Of a stretch of DNA of 64,000 bases, positions 9,249 to 18,608 are shown one piece after another (within the stretch, counting starts at the first letter, position 1; each line of letters opens with the position of its first letter). Source of the DNA: Photobacterium frigidiphilum (lineage in GTDB: Bacteria > Pseudomonadota > Gammaproteobacteria > Enterobacterales > Vibrionaceae); contig NZ_PYMJ01000018.1 of the NCBI RefSeq assembly GCF_003025615.1, forward strand, positions 1 to 64,000. The letters are read 5' to 3'. A model generated the notes under the pieces. That model was given only the letters and a program-made list of their open reading frames with translations, was not told where the DNA came from and ran no database searches. Both the position numbers and the translations under genes were made by a program.

Positions 9249-9352
9249 TGATTTTTTCCATATCAGTGACTACTAAACCTACTATACATAATAGTAGACA
9301 TTATTGTGACTACAAACAGACATTGGTCTGAGTTCACATTCAAGGAGAGAAT

Positions 9353-12073
9353 ATGGGCTTTGTGAACAAAATATCCATTAAATCAAGACTATTTCTGTTA
9401 GTTGGGTTGCCACTACTGTTTATGAGTGTATTTGCTGGGTTAGAAATAAAGAAGCTATACGGTGAAGTGCAATCATTGAATTTGTTGAATACAAGAATTG
9501 AACTCTTGAAAGAGCAATATGTGATTTCATCGCAAGTTCACACACTCAAAACAGAAAGATTAGTGGGCGATATTGAATCGAATGAATTCAATGCTCTATC
9601 TGAAGCGATTAATCGTGCTTTTTTGTTACTGCCCAGCGCGTTCTCTCAAAGTGAAAAAGAGGGTGCAGAGAATATCTTAAAAGAGATGGATGAAGCGAAA
9701 GTTGAGCTTCTTTCCACGAATAAAGAAGATTTGAATGATTGGTCAGTATGGTTTGACGATCTTGTTAGTCAGTTTTTAATCACTTTTGAAAAAAACAGAG
9801 TGAGTACTGGAAATATAGATATAGAGAAAAATACTGAAGTGCTTTATCAATTGCAGTGGCTGTTTTTTTGGGCACAAGAAGAAAATTGGTTTATTCATCA
9901 ATATCAAGAAACGAACAATAATGAGTTTAAACAGTCATTATCGACGGTGATTGAGCGTCAGCAGCTTTTTATTGACCGATTTATCGCAATTAGTGCCAGC
10001 CCGAAACAAATTGATCTTTTGCTTAAAACGTTTGCAAACCCTGCTTTTGCTGACAGTTATAAATTACGAGAGGGTATTTTAACGGAGATAATGGAAGAGA
10101 GTGAGATAGCGACAGGCTTGCAAGCTTTTAATGACAGGTTCACCTTAATACAGCAAGTTGTACAAGAGGTGAGTATCTCGTTAGTTGATGATATTCAAAC
10201 AACAACGACAGATATCAAAACTCTAATGAATGTATATCTTGCTGCAATATTATTATCAATGATAATTATGTGCTATCTCGGAACCAATTTATCACGACGT
10301 ATTCTTTTTTACTTGAGCCGTGTTATTAAAACGATGTCAAAAATTGAAGAAGACCATAATTCAGCATTGAAAGTGAAGTCTGATGGTAATGATGAATTCA
10401 CTGTATTCACGTCTAAGTTAAATCAATTACTTGAAGATCGTCATTTCAGCCAAGCGAATATTATAAAGGCGAAAGAAGAAGCTGAGAAGGCTAACGTTGC
10501 TAAAAGCTCCTTCTTAGCAAACATGTCTCATGAAATACGTACGCCATTGAATGGCATTATAGGGATGTCAGGTATTTTGTCCGATACAGAACTGAACCCT
10601 TCTCAAGTCGAATATTTGCAAACCATCGAAACGTCTTCACAAACATTACTATTGTTGATTAATGACATTCTTGATTTATCTAAAATAGAATCAGGGAATC
10701 TGGTGCTTGTGCCTCATGAATCAAATTTAGCAGAAGTTGTTTACGACACGATTACTATCGTTCAAGCAAAAGCATCAGAACAAGAGCTTAACCTTCAAAT
10801 TCAATTAGATCCTGAACTACCTACGTCTGTTATGTTGGATGAGCACAGATTACGACAAGTACTGATGAACTTGATGTCTAATGCAGTGAAGTTCACCCTA
10901 CAAGGCTCTGTAACGTTATCGATAACTTATACTGATATTGGTGATAACAAAGCGTCGTTGCTCTTTTCTATAAAAGACACGGGAATCGGCATCGAAAAAG
11001 ATAAACAACAGCAAGTCTTTGCACCGTTTACGCAAGAAGATGGTTCGATCACTCGCCAGTTTGGAGGCACGGGCTTAGGGCTGGCAATTTGTCGTCAGCT
11101 AGTTGAGCTTCTAGGTGGTTCAATTGAACTGAAATCAGAAAAGGGGTTTGGTAGTGATTTTTACTTTAGCCTAGACGTTGATGTTGTTAAGTATCAGCCT
11201 AAAATTATTTCTAATTTTGAGAATAAAAAGTGTCTGCTTTTATCAAATCAAACCTCAAATGCCGAGCTAATTGAGATTGAATGTAAAAAATGGGGACTAA
11301 ATGTCACTATCTCTGATATAGAAACGGCAGCCGTATCTGGCATATCGCAACAGTATGATTTGATTTTATATTGCCAAAAAACCTTAAATCGTACGATTAA
11401 AGATATTGAATTATTTAATCGTATTCAAGAAAGACCAGCCCTCGTTATTTGTTCTCAACTTCAAGATGAGCAATTTGATTTTGGTCATACGATTGATGGA
11501 TTAACCATTTTACCGTTGCTTGGTCAGCGATTTGTAAAAGCGATTAACAGTGCATTTACCAACGTATTGAAGAATAGAGAAATACAAGCTAAGTCTGCTT
11601 TGAATCCTGATAGTCGCTTGATTGATATAAAGCCTGTGAGCATAAATACAACTCCTGCCATCACAGAGAGTCAAATGTCAGAGCAAGCAGATGTTATTTT
11701 GATCGTTGAAGATAACATTGTTAACCAGAAGGTAGCTTCACTCTTGCTTAAAAAAGCGGGCTACCAAATTGTTGTGGCTAATAATGGACAAGAAGCCGTT
11801 GATCTTATTACCCAGAAAGAACCTACTTTGTTTAAAGCCATTTTAATGGATTGCATGATGCCAATCATGGATGGCTTTGCGGCAACTGAAGCGATTAGAT
11901 TATGGGAAAAAGAGCAACATACTGATCGATTACCGATTATTGCATTAACAGCAAGTGTTCTAGATGAAGACATCAGTAAATGTTATGAAGCAGGAATGGA
12001 TGATTATGTTGCTAAACCATTTCGTAAAGAACATTTATTAGACAAATTAGAGAGTTTAAATGAAGTTGCATAA
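9353..12073 (+). CDS. Hybrid sensor histidine kinase with receiver domain
   Basis: 906 residues. Membrane segments near 11-28 and 293-312 bracket a long all-helical periplasmic domain of about 260 residues, similar in style to NIT or TorS-type sensors. Then come a HAMP-like linker, HisKA with [11 protein letters not shown] (His393), HATPase with N box [10 protein letters not shown] boxes DTGIGI and GGTGLGLA. A degenerate receiver-like region (about 625-760) is followed by a true receiver with phospho-acceptor near Asp833 ([10 protein letters not shown]). No C-terminal Hpt is present, so phosphorelay must continue through another protein. Preceded by AAGGAGAG. Divergent from the periplasmic-binding and porin pair, as TorT/TorS-like modules are. 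Confidence 0.92.
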   Translation: MGFVNKISIKSRLFLLVGLPLLFMSVFAGLEIKKLYGEVQSLNLLNTRIELLKEQYVISSQVHTLKTERLVGDIESNEFNALSEAINRAFLLLPSAFSQSEKEGAENILKEMDEAKVELLSTNKEDLNDWSVWFDDLVSQFLITFEKNRVSTGNIDIEKNTEVLYQLQWLFFWAQEENWFIHQYQETNNNEFKQSLSTVIERQQLFIDRFIAISASPKQIDLLLKTFANPAFADSYKLREGILTEIMEESEIATGLQAFNDRFTLIQQVVQEVSISLVDDIQTTTTDIKTLMNVYLAAILLSMIIMCYLGTNLSRRILFYLSRVIKTMSKIEEDHNSALKVKSDGNDEFTVFTSKLNQLLEDRHFSQANIIKAKEEAEKANVAKSSFLANMSHEIRTPLNGIIGMSGILSDTELNPSQVEYLQTIETSSQTLLLLINDILDLSKIESGNLVLVPHESNLAEVVYDTITIVQAKASEQELNLQIQLDPELPTSVMLDEHRLRQVLMNLMSNAVKFTLQGSVTLSITYTDIGDNKASLLFSIKDTGIGIEKDKQQQVFAPFTQEDGSITRQFGGTGLGLAICRQLVELLGGSIELKSEKGFGSDFYFSLDVDVVKYQPKIISNFENKKCLLLSNQTSNAELIEIECKKWGLNVTISDIETAAVSGISQQYDLILYCQKTLNRTIKDIELFNRIQERPALVICSQLQDEQFDFGHTIDGLTILPLLGQRFVKAINSAFTNVLKNREIQAKSALNPDSRLIDIKPVSINTTPAITESQMSEQADVILIVEDNIVNQKVASLLLKKAGYQIVVANNGQEAVDLITQKEPTLFKAILMDCMMPIMDGFAATEAIRLWEKEQHTDRLPIIALTASVLDEDISKCYEAGMDDYVAKPFRKEHLLDKLESLNEVA

Positions 12074-12106
12074 TAAATTCATCGGATAAAATACGTTTCT
12101 CGAGTG

Positions 12107-12136
12107 AAAAAAGAGACTGGATTGTCTCTTTTTTTG
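12107..12136 (+). terminator. Terminator of the hybrid kinase gene
   Basis: Stem AAAAAAGAGAC (12107-12117), loop TGGATT, stem GTCTCTTTTTT followed by more T. Classic intrinsic terminator. Confidence 0.88.
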
Positions 12137-12153
12137 TTCAGTCATTATTATCT

Positions 12154-12171
12154 TGTGCGAGATCTCTTACA
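12154..12171. promoter_or_regulatory. VarA/GacA/UvrY-type activator box of csrB
   Basis: TGTGCGAGATCTCTTACA differs at only two positions from the perfect 18-bp palindrome TGTAAGAGATCTCTTACA recognised by the GacA/UvrY/VarA response regulators. It lies about 180 bp before the csrB start, the usual distance for this upstream activating sequence. Confidence 0.82.
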
Positions 12172-12303
12172 AAACTGTAATAAATAAAGCTTATTTTATA
12201 AATAAAATATTTCAAATTAAAAGTAAAATCGCTAATATTCAAATGCTTATGTGTATTGGTCGTTTTTGAACTTACATTTGATGGTAAATGTGATCTCTGT
12301 TCG

Positions 12304-12331
12304 TTGCTTAGATTTATAAAACCCGTATTCT
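12304..12331 (+). promoter_or_regulatory. csrB promoter
   Basis: TTGCTT at 12304-12309 and TATTCT at 12326-12331, spacing 16 bp, place the transcript start near 12337. Confidence 0.6.
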
Positions 12332-12336
12332 TTAAT

Positions 12337-12730
12337 GCGTCGGAAGGAACTGACGGAACGGAACAGGAAATTAGCCAAGGAGTTTGGCAGCCTCAGGACG
12401 AGGGCGGTGGATCAGGATGGTTTATCGAACATGGACTGTGAAGGGATAATCAAACGGAAGTGATGCAGTAGGTAGGATGCTTACTTGTTAGGAAGACGAA
12501 AATGGACCGCTTCAGGATGAAGTAAAGGACACCTCCAGGACGGAGAGAGAGTCGGAACCGGATGATTCGGCGGATCAAGGTAAGATCAAAGGATATCTCT
12601 AGGATAGAGAATAAAGGACTAAGCTGAAGGAATCAGCAAAATCATGGAATGATGCAGGGAGCACCATAGTAGCCGGATTGCTGCAAGTAAGACCTAAGGG
12701 CGCGACGAATGTCGCGCCCGCTCTTTTTTA
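12337..12730 (+). ncRNA. csrB: CsrB small RNA, CsrA-sequestering
   Basis: About 390-nt non-coding RNA that binds many CsrA dimers and relieves CsrA repression. The stretch holds nearly 30 GGA motifs, many as AGGA in predicted hairpin loops. Internal segments such as AAAGGACACCTCCAGGA, GGATGATTCGG and GCAGGGAGCA near the 3' end read like E. coli CsrB. It ends in a strong terminator: GGGCGCGAC (12698-12706), loop GAAT, GTCGCGCCC (12711-12719), then CTCTTTTTT. A VarA-type box and promoter lie upstream. The transcript end meets the stop of the converging MFS gene. Start is approximate. Confidence 0.93.
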
Positions 12731-13903
12731 GCTCGCCAATACTTGAGGCTTTTTCTTCAAGCTCGCAAATAACATATAAATCGCCGTGCTTAATAATACG
12801 ATGAAGAAAAAATCCATTAATCCATTCGCTTTAACCAAAAATTTATTAGCTAACAACGGTCCAGTTGCCGATCCCACGCTATAGCTAAACAACATGATTT
12901 GTGTGGCCGCTACAATAAAGTTAGAACCTAGTTCATCACAGGCCAAAGTAATGGCTATCGGATACAAAGCAAATGCAGACATACCTAACAGCGCCAATGC
13001 GAATACTGTTGTTAGGTAATCACTCGTGAAGTACGTAACCCCCATAGCAAACACGCCGAGTAACGACATCATTGCTAAAAGTAACGTTTTGCTCATTTTT
13101 AATGATAGTGCGCTTACAATAGGTTGAATCATCATACCACCTAAAATAATCGCAGCCATTAGTACGCCAATTTTTTCATTGCTCATATCGGCCTTACGTA
13201 GCGCTAAGGGCATTAACCCATAAATCGTGCCCATAACAACGCCAGAAACCAAGCAACCAATAATTGCTGGTTTGCTTAAACGTGAGATTTGCTTAAACCC
13301 CATAGTACGGTGTTCTTCACAATTTGGTTGCCCTTGCTTAATAAACAGAGGTGGCAAAATCGCAAGTAAAATCAAAGCAATAATTGCAATAAATGGTTCA
13401 AACCCATTAATACCGAATATGTTTATGCCAAATTGCCCTATAGTCGTACCACCATATAACGATGTCATATAAATGCCGAGTCGCTTCGCACGCTCTTTCT
13501 TATCGTCACCAATTAATAGCCATGATTCAATTACGACAAAAATGCCAGCTACAGCCATACCGGCAAGTAAACGGGCAAATAGCCATACTTCTTTATTTGG
13601 AAATAAAGGCATAATAGCAACAGTTATCGCTAGGATCGCAAGGAACATGATAAAAGCGATTCGGTGACCAATTTTGGCAATAATTGGCTCAATCATCATA
13701 GAGCCGATTAATAAGCAAAAAAAAAAAATACTGGCTAACCAACTAGCAAAACCTGAGTCTATCTTAAATGATCCCATTGATAGTGGGATTAAACTCATTA
13801 AATAGCCTGAAGCTATTGCGAAAACAGTTAGTCCGGCAACAGGCACAAAAATACCTCCGCCTTTGCGACAAGTAGTGTTCTGAATCACTACCGTGTACTC
13901 CAA
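12728..13903 (-). CDS. MFS transporter, YcaD-like
   Basis: 391 residues with about 12 hydrophobic segments. Motifs such as WLFARLLAGMAVAGIFVVIESWL and SGVVMGTIYGLMPLALRK resemble the E. coli YcaD branch of the major facilitator superfamily; substrate unknown. A run of 12 A (13717-13728; T in the coding strand, encoding Phe-Phe-Phe) lies early in the gene, in the second membrane segment, and could allow slippage. The N-terminal 12 or so residues vary in this family, so the start may be later. It converges on csrB, whose terminator abuts its stop codon. Confidence 0.82.
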   Translation of the reverse strand: MEYTVVIQNTTCRKGGGIFVPVAGLTVFAIASGYLMSLIPLSMGSFKIDSGFASWLASIFFFCLLIGSMMIEPIIAKIGHRIAFIMFLAILAITVAIMPLFPNKEVWLFARLLAGMAVAGIFVVIESWLLIGDDKKERAKRLGIYMTSLYGGTTIGQFGINIFGINGFEPFIAIIALILLAILPPLFIKQGQPNCEEHRTMGFKQISRLSKPAIIGCLVSGVVMGTIYGLMPLALRKADMSNEKIGVLMAAIILGGMMIQPIVSALSLKMSKTLLLAMMSLLGVFAMGVTYFTSDYLTTVFALALLGMSAFALYPIAITLACDELGSNFIVAATQIMLFSYSVGSATGPLLANKFLVKANGLMDFFFIVLLSTAIYMLFASLKKKPQVLAS

Positions 13904-14567
13904 TATTAAATATGTAAATGGGATGTCTGTCTAAGAAAAGACAGTGTCTGATGTTATTTCGAGAGGAATATGAACCCAAAGATGGCTTTCGTAAAGTGAG
14001 AAAAACTAATGCGAACTGCGGTTAGTATTTATGTTATCTCATATGTTTTTAGTTCGTTTAGAGCTAATTACAATGAATGTGAAGGTAATTACATTCAAGT
14101 GATAATAAATCTTTGTTTTTAAATGTTTTGTGCTTTTAATTTAATACGTATTTAGTCTGACTTTTACTCATAATGTTTAGTGTTATAAATGATTTTTAGT
14201 GTATATATTTTTCTATTTATAAAAAAATATTTTTTATTGAGGGCTACTTTTTAGATAAGTCATTGCTGGACTGTAGGTGCGTTTTATTGTTGAGAGAACA
14301 GGTGATTTTAACAACGCAATATGATCCTAATTATTATATGTCATGTTTTGTAAGCACTATTTTGGTGCTCTATACACTTATATTAGTGCAATATTTTTAG
14401 CTGATATATTTAACTTGTTGATTTTTCTTTACTTAAATAGTGGCATGAGGCTTGCCTTGATATCAGTGTGTTTAAGTATTAAGCACATCAGAATACACCT
14501 TCTGCTTGTCATTTTTGACACAGGCACTGTTCTTTTGTAGCGGGAGAACAGTGCCTTTTCTTTTTAA
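13904..14567. other. AT-rich intergenic region with an orphan terminator
   Basis: About 660 bp of very AT-rich sequence upstream of the YcaD-like gene. The only longer open frame (14343-14540, 65 residues) has no clear ribosome site and looks spurious. A good plus-strand terminator at 14522-14560 has no gene before it, so an unannotated small transcript may end here. Confidence 0.4.
14522..14560 (+). terminator. Intrinsic terminator without an upstream gene
   Basis: Perfect 12-bp stem AGGCACTGTTCT (14522-14533) / AGAACAGTGCCT (14545-14556), then TTTTCTTTTT. Only the plus direction has a T tract. Confidence 0.78.
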
Positions 14568-15515
14568 TTAGCGTTTGTTTTTAAGGTAACGCTTACGACG
14601 TTCTTCTTTCTTTTTAATTTGTTGTTCTTTCTTTAGTTCTGTTTGAATAGCGACATTGATCAGCTCTTCAGTGATCATTTCTGGGCGTTCCATTGTGATC
14701 TTGCCCAATGTGCCGTTACGAAGTTCATTGATTAGTATTTCTGACGCTTTATGGATATCAATACGACCACCAGGGCGAAGGCAACCACGTTTACGTCCAA
14801 TTTCTTCCATTAACTCGATATCTGTTTCTGGTAATTCATCATCAAGATCGTAGCGTGCTTTGATTAAATCAGGATAAGCAGCTGCTAAATACTCAATAGT
14901 GAAGAAAGCGACATCGGTATAATCCATTGCAGTATCTTTAACCGCACCAGTTGCCGCTAAACGAAAACCACTGTGCGGGTTCTCTACTTTTGGCCACAAA
15001 ATTCCAGGGGTGTCAGATAACACAATGCCGTTTTGTAGGTTAATGCGCTGCTGTTGACGAGTAACGGCTGGCTGGTTACCTGTAATAGCAATAGTACGAC
15101 CTGCAATTACGTTAATGATTGTAGATTTACCTACGTTAGGTATACCCATAATCATAGTACGAATATTTTTACCCATTGCTTCGCGACCAGGTGCTAGCTT
15201 GCGACATAGCTCCATGATTTGATTTACTTCAGCAATGTTCTCTGTCGTGATTGCGATAGCTTTAACACCTTGTTCTTTTTCAAGGTGTGCAATCCACATT
15301 TCAGTCATTTCAGGATCGGCTAAGTCACGTTTGTTCAAAACCTTAACAACAGGCTTTTCACCACGAAGTGAAGAAATCATTGGGTTTTCACTACTGAATG
15401 GAATACGCGCATCTAGCACTTCAATAATGACATCAACTTTCGGAATTGCTTCTTCAATTTCTTTACGTGCTTTGTGCATGTGGCCTGGGAACCACTGAAT
15501 CATTTGACTACTCAT
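14568..15515 (-). CDS. ylqF: Ribosome biogenesis GTPase RbgA/YlqF
   Basis: Circularly permuted GTPase that helps late 50S subunit assembly. Motifs appear in the permuted order: G4 NKRD (about residue 59), then G1 GIPNVGKST (about 124), then G3 DTPG (about 170). The N-terminal IQWFPGHMHKA signature is typical of YlqF/RbgA. Start is set at ATG 15515 (MSSQMIQWFPGH), with AAAAGG upstream; the longer frame to 15563 adds 16 atypical residues. About 315 residues, normal length, with a basic C-terminal tail. Confidence 0.93.
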   Translation of the reverse strand: MSSQMIQWFPGHMHKARKEIEEAIPKVDVIIEVLDARIPFSSENPMISSLRGEKPVVKVLNKRDLADPEMTEMWIAHLEKEQGVKAIAITTENIAEVNQIMELCRKLAPGREAMGKNIRTMIMGIPNVGKSTIINVIAGRTIAITGNQPAVTRQQQRINLQNGIVLSDTPGILWPKVENPHSGFRLAATGAVKDTAMDYTDVAFFTIEYLAAAYPDLIKARYDLDDELPETDIELMEEIGRKRGCLRPGGRIDIHKASEILINELRNGTLGKITMERPEMITEELINVAIQTELKKEQQIKKKEERRKRYLKNKR

Positions 15516-15777
15516 TTGAAAATTTGAACCTTTTTTAAAATCATGCTGTGCATTTTGGTACATGCTGGGCTACAAAAGTGAAGCGTCAAAATCTGAAAAA
15601 CCAAAACAGAAGTCGATTTGAGTAATAGAATGTTGTCGGTAACTCATCTGACTTTTCTTTAAAGCATGTATGAATGCATAGATTCTAGCATCTTCGCTAA
15701 AAGATCGGAAAATAAGTCAGCATCAAACACTATACATGGCTTTGATTTGTACAATGTAAGAGCTCAATGTTAAAAAA

Positions 15778-15841
15778 CCTAATTTCATCTTTATCAAATG
15801 CAGACCTATTGCTTAACTAGCAACCTGCTTTATACGGTAGT
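15778..15841. repeat. 64-bp duplication, copy 1
   Basis: Matches 20043-20106 with one mismatch (15795 C, 20060 T). In copy 2 the sequence is the 3' end of the methyltransferase gene (NPNFIFIKCRPIA stop) and downstream DNA. Here it is a detached fragment with no gene body before it. Confidence 0.9.
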
Positions 15842-15858
15842 ATGTTGTGGTCAAGTAA
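15840..15858. repeat. 19-bp direct repeat, left copy
   Basis: GTATGTTGTGGTCAAGTAA, identical to 17707-17725. The two copies bracket the small minus-strand ORF and the GGDEF gene. Confidence 0.85.
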
Positions 15859-15885
15859 AACTGTACACCTCGATGGGCGTTTAAA

Positions 15886-16209
15886 TTAAGCCGCAGCTTC
15901 CATCATCACGGGCGATAAAGTACATGCATCAGGCGAAACAATTCGTATGCACCATAATTGTACTTTGCCAAACATCTCAAGCTTCGATGTTCGCATTGCT
16001 GCAATTTCAACAATCAATTTGTGTCTAAATGGTTCGACTGAAATATTTCTTGCTCTGATATCAATAAGTCCAAAGTAACCGTGAATATTATGGTTAACTA
16101 TATTATTCAGTGCATAAACGTCGCGTTTGGATATATTCATGTAGGGTACTGCCTCGACGATCACAACGTTGCCATTAACATTAACATTAACTTTTATTGG
16201 TGATAACAT
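15886..16209 (-). CDS. Hypothetical protein beside the GGDEF gene
   Basis: 107 residues from ATG 16209 (GGTGGGAATT upstream). The central sequence DVYALNNIVNHNIHGYFGLIDIRARN followed by HKLIVEIAAM has the alternating strand-helix feel of a small STAS-like or SpoIIAA-like fold, but I cannot assign it. It is divergent from the diguanylate cyclase at 16385 and lies inside the same 19-bp-repeat bracket, so the two may act together or have travelled together. Confidence 0.55.
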   Translation of the reverse strand: MLSPIKVNVNVNGNVVIVEAVPYMNISKRDVYALNNIVNHNIHGYFGLIDIRARNISVEPFRHKLIVEIAAMRTSKLEMFGKVQLWCIRIVSPDACTLSPVMMEAAA

Positions 16210-16384
16210 AATTCCCACCCATGCTGTGAAGTTGCGCTTTTCTATTCGAGTATTAAGACAAAAAAATTGAAGTGCTAGTTGTTCGATTTAGCTGCTTAAG
16301 AGGGCGATTAAACGTGGGCCGATTCAGGTAAGCTATTTTTTATCTTCTTCATTTTAACTCCTTTGGAAAGGAAGTTTACGAAAG

Positions 16385-17689
16385 ATGAGTCTTAAAAAAA
16401 AATTATTACTTCTACTTACACTACTGTTCCTCTTATTTTTCGCGAACGTTGCCTTTGTTCATATCCTGGAATCAAAAAGCGAAGATAAATTGCTCTGGGT
16501 TAACCACACGCATCAGGTATTGTCCACCTCTGATAAATTACTGATTTCACTGGCTGATGCCGAGACAGGGCAGCGCGGTTATCTGTTGACCAATGATAGA
16601 CATTATCTGGAGCCTTACCTCAGAGCTATAAAAGTCACCGAGGATTTGCTTTTTGAGCTTAAGCGTCTAACAGCTGATAACCCTAAGCAGCAAACGTTGT
16701 TGAAAGCACTAGAAATAGACATTGATAAAAAGTGTGCTGAACTGAAGCAATCTATTGATTTGTTTGAGACTGATAGCACTGCGGCACTGCAGCTCGTTAG
16801 TAGTGATGTGGGGAAACAGTATATGGATAATATACGCTGGTATCTGTTGTCCTTTAGTAGTGAGGAAAACCGCTTGCTCGAAAAGCGTAAAGGAGATTAT
16901 CGAGAGGTCAGGGCTTATATCAGCACTATTATCATCATCGAAGTATTGGCAATGCTGTTTCTGGCAGTTTTCACTTTTACTATGATCAATAAAAATCTCT
17001 TTGAACCGCTGTTGAAATTGATAATGGCTACCAAGAAAATGGAGAAGGGAGAAAGGCAAAGTGTTACTGACTATCTGCCTAAAGACGAGATAGGTTACCT
17101 GATGGCGAGCTTCTATAAGATGAGTGAAGTGGTGTTTGACAAACATCAGCAACTCCAAGACAAAGCTCATACCGATGAACTAACAGGTGTAAAGAATCGG
17201 TTGGGACTGCATCAGGAAATTGACAACGCCATAGATAACGCCAAAAGAGAGGGGACTAACCTAGCTCTTTGTTTTTTAGATTTGGATGGATTTAAGCAGA
17301 TCAACGATGAGATGGGTCACGACTGTGGAGATGAGCTGTTAAAAACGGTTGCCACAAGATTGAGGCATACCTTAAGAAGTAGCGATGTTATATACCGCTA
17401 TGGGGGAGATGAATTCATTGTTCTACTAAAAGGTGTTAGAACCATTGGAAATGTACATAGGGTGGTAGAGAGCATTCTAAGTAATGTCGCTAATCCGTTT
17501 GTTTATAAGGGCAGAGAGTTGCCCGTTAAATTCAGCCTAGGTGTTGCGGTGGCTCCAGATGATGCGGCTGAGAGTGATCAGCTGATCGAATATGCCGATA
17601 TTGCGATGTACGAATCCAAACGAGAGATGAAGCAACAAGCTAAATTTTTCTGCATCGATATGCTTAAGAAAGTTGGTGATAAGTGCTAG
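16385..17689 (+). CDS. Membrane diguanylate cyclase with CHASE3-like sensor
   Basis: 434 residues. Two membrane segments (about 5-25 and 178-202) flank a periplasmic CHASE3-type domain containing LADAETGQRGYLLTND. A HAMP linker follows, then a GGDEF domain with the intact active site YGGDEF (GGDEF about 340-344) and an inhibitory I-site RSSD five residues before it. It should make c-di-GMP from two GTP, with product feedback, promoting sessile behaviour. The gene is bracketed by 19-bp direct repeats and lies in a region full of broken genes, so it is probably acquired. Confidence 0.92.
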   Translation: MSLKKKLLLLLTLLFLLFFANVAFVHILESKSEDKLLWVNHTHQVLSTSDKLLISLADAETGQRGYLLTNDRHYLEPYLRAIKVTEDLLFELKRLTADNPKQQTLLKALEIDIDKKCAELKQSIDLFETDSTAALQLVSSDVGKQYMDNIRWYLLSFSSEENRLLEKRKGDYREVRAYISTIIIIEVLAMLFLAVFTFTMINKNLFEPLLKLIMATKKMEKGERQSVTDYLPKDEIGYLMASFYKMSEVVFDKHQQLQDKAHTDELTGVKNRLGLHQEIDNAIDNAKREGTNLALCFLDLDGFKQINDEMGHDCGDELLKTVATRLRHTLRSSDVIYRYGGDEFIVLLKGVRTIGNVHRVVESILSNVANPFVYKGRELPVKFSLGVAVAPDDAAESDQLIEYADIAMYESKREMKQQAKFFCIDMLKKVGDKC

Positions 17690-17706
17690 ATCTTACTTAT
17701 GTTATT

Positions 17707-17725
17707 GTATGTTGTGGTCAAGTAA
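17707..17725. repeat. 19-bp direct repeat, right copy
   Basis: GTATGTTGTGGTCAAGTAA, identical to 15840-15858; 18 bp after the GGDEF stop codon. Confidence 0.85.
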
Positions 17726-17837
17726 CGGCAGTTTCTGAGGAATAATTAAATTTAGGTGAAATATTAAAATGTTAGACGATAAGGCCAATGCAAGTTCGTG
17801 ACCTTCGTTGCTTAAACGAAGATGTGAATTGGTGTAA

Positions 17838-18452
17838 TCATATCCATGTCTAGAATATGAGATTCAAACTTGGTTCAAGCCAAGTGAAATTTTCCACATC
17901 AAGTTGTATGACCCGAAGCAGAATATTTATGGTTTACCTGACTACTTGTCGGGTATTCAGTCTGCTTTGTTATCGCAAGATGCGACCCAGTTCCGCCGTC
18001 GTTATTACAAGAACGGTATGCACATGGGGTTTATTCTTTATGCGACGGATCTGAACCTGTCGGCCACGTCTGAAGATGCCTTGAAGAGTGCGTTAAAAAA
18101 CTTTCGTGGTGTCGGTAACTTCAGTTTTATGCTGATTAACATCCTGAACGTTCAAGAGAAAGGGGCGCAGCTTATTCCCGTAGAGAGTATCGGCTCAAAA
18201 GATGAATTTGAAGGCATCAAGAAAATCTCATCTCAAGAGACAATCGTTGTACATCATTTACTTGCAGGGATGTCATTAAGCCACAACACATCTGTGACAC
18301 CAGGGAATATACCAAAACAAGTAATGGTACTAGAAGAGATCGCGGAACAGTTTGTTTTACCTGCGAGAAGGGAACGAAGTTACCCTAGAGTATTGAAGTG
18401 CTCAAAAAATCGATATCCTGTTAGAAAAAACAATGCCGCTCACGTTAAGTGA
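17838..18452 (+). pseudogene. Phage portal protein fragment (P2 gpQ / PBSX type)
   Basis: The open frame reads EIQTWFKPSEIFHIKLYDP, then GLPDYLSGIQSALLSQDAT, then FRRRYYKNGMHMGFILYATD, a close match to the middle of P2-type portal vertex proteins. The upstream part of the gene is lost (stop at 17835, no start codon). After about 18300 the sequence no longer resembles a portal. No capsid, terminase or tail genes remain nearby, so this is a prophage relic. The longest internal start (TTG 17904) gives 182 residues but is not a functional start. Confidence 0.85.
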
Positions 18453-18481
18453 ATGGCATTAGCCAATTGGCGGTCTTTTTT
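18432..18481 (+). terminator. Possible terminator after the portal relic
   Basis: Imperfect stem AATGCCGCTCAC / GTGAATGGCATT (18432-18460), then palindrome GCCAATTGGC and GGTCTTTTTT. A related GCCAACTGGCGGTCTTT recurs at about 18920-18937. Confidence 0.4.
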
Positions 18482-18608
18482 GCATTTGGACGTTACATGA
18501 TCACGCACGTTCTGAACTGATTTAACGTAAATTGCATATACCGCCCCTTGAAACTATAGTTACTTGCCCAAATATACATATGTACTATATTTCATATTGG
18601 GTAATTCA

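Noticed and set aside
12256-12441. 61-residue ORF on the plus strand
   Set aside because: It lies across the csrB promoter and 5' half, has no ribosome site and shows only the GGA-rich pattern of the RNA.
13764-13979. 71-residue minus-strand ORF over the start of the YcaD-like gene
   Set aside because: Out-of-frame shadow of the transporter's N-terminal part.
14343-14540. 65-residue ORF on the plus strand before the orphan terminator
   Set aside because: No ribosome binding site and AT-driven composition; a non-coding transcript is equally likely.
16709-17170. 153-residue ORF antisense to the GGDEF gene
   Set aside because: Lies wholly within a clear GGDEF coding region and has no recognisable motif.
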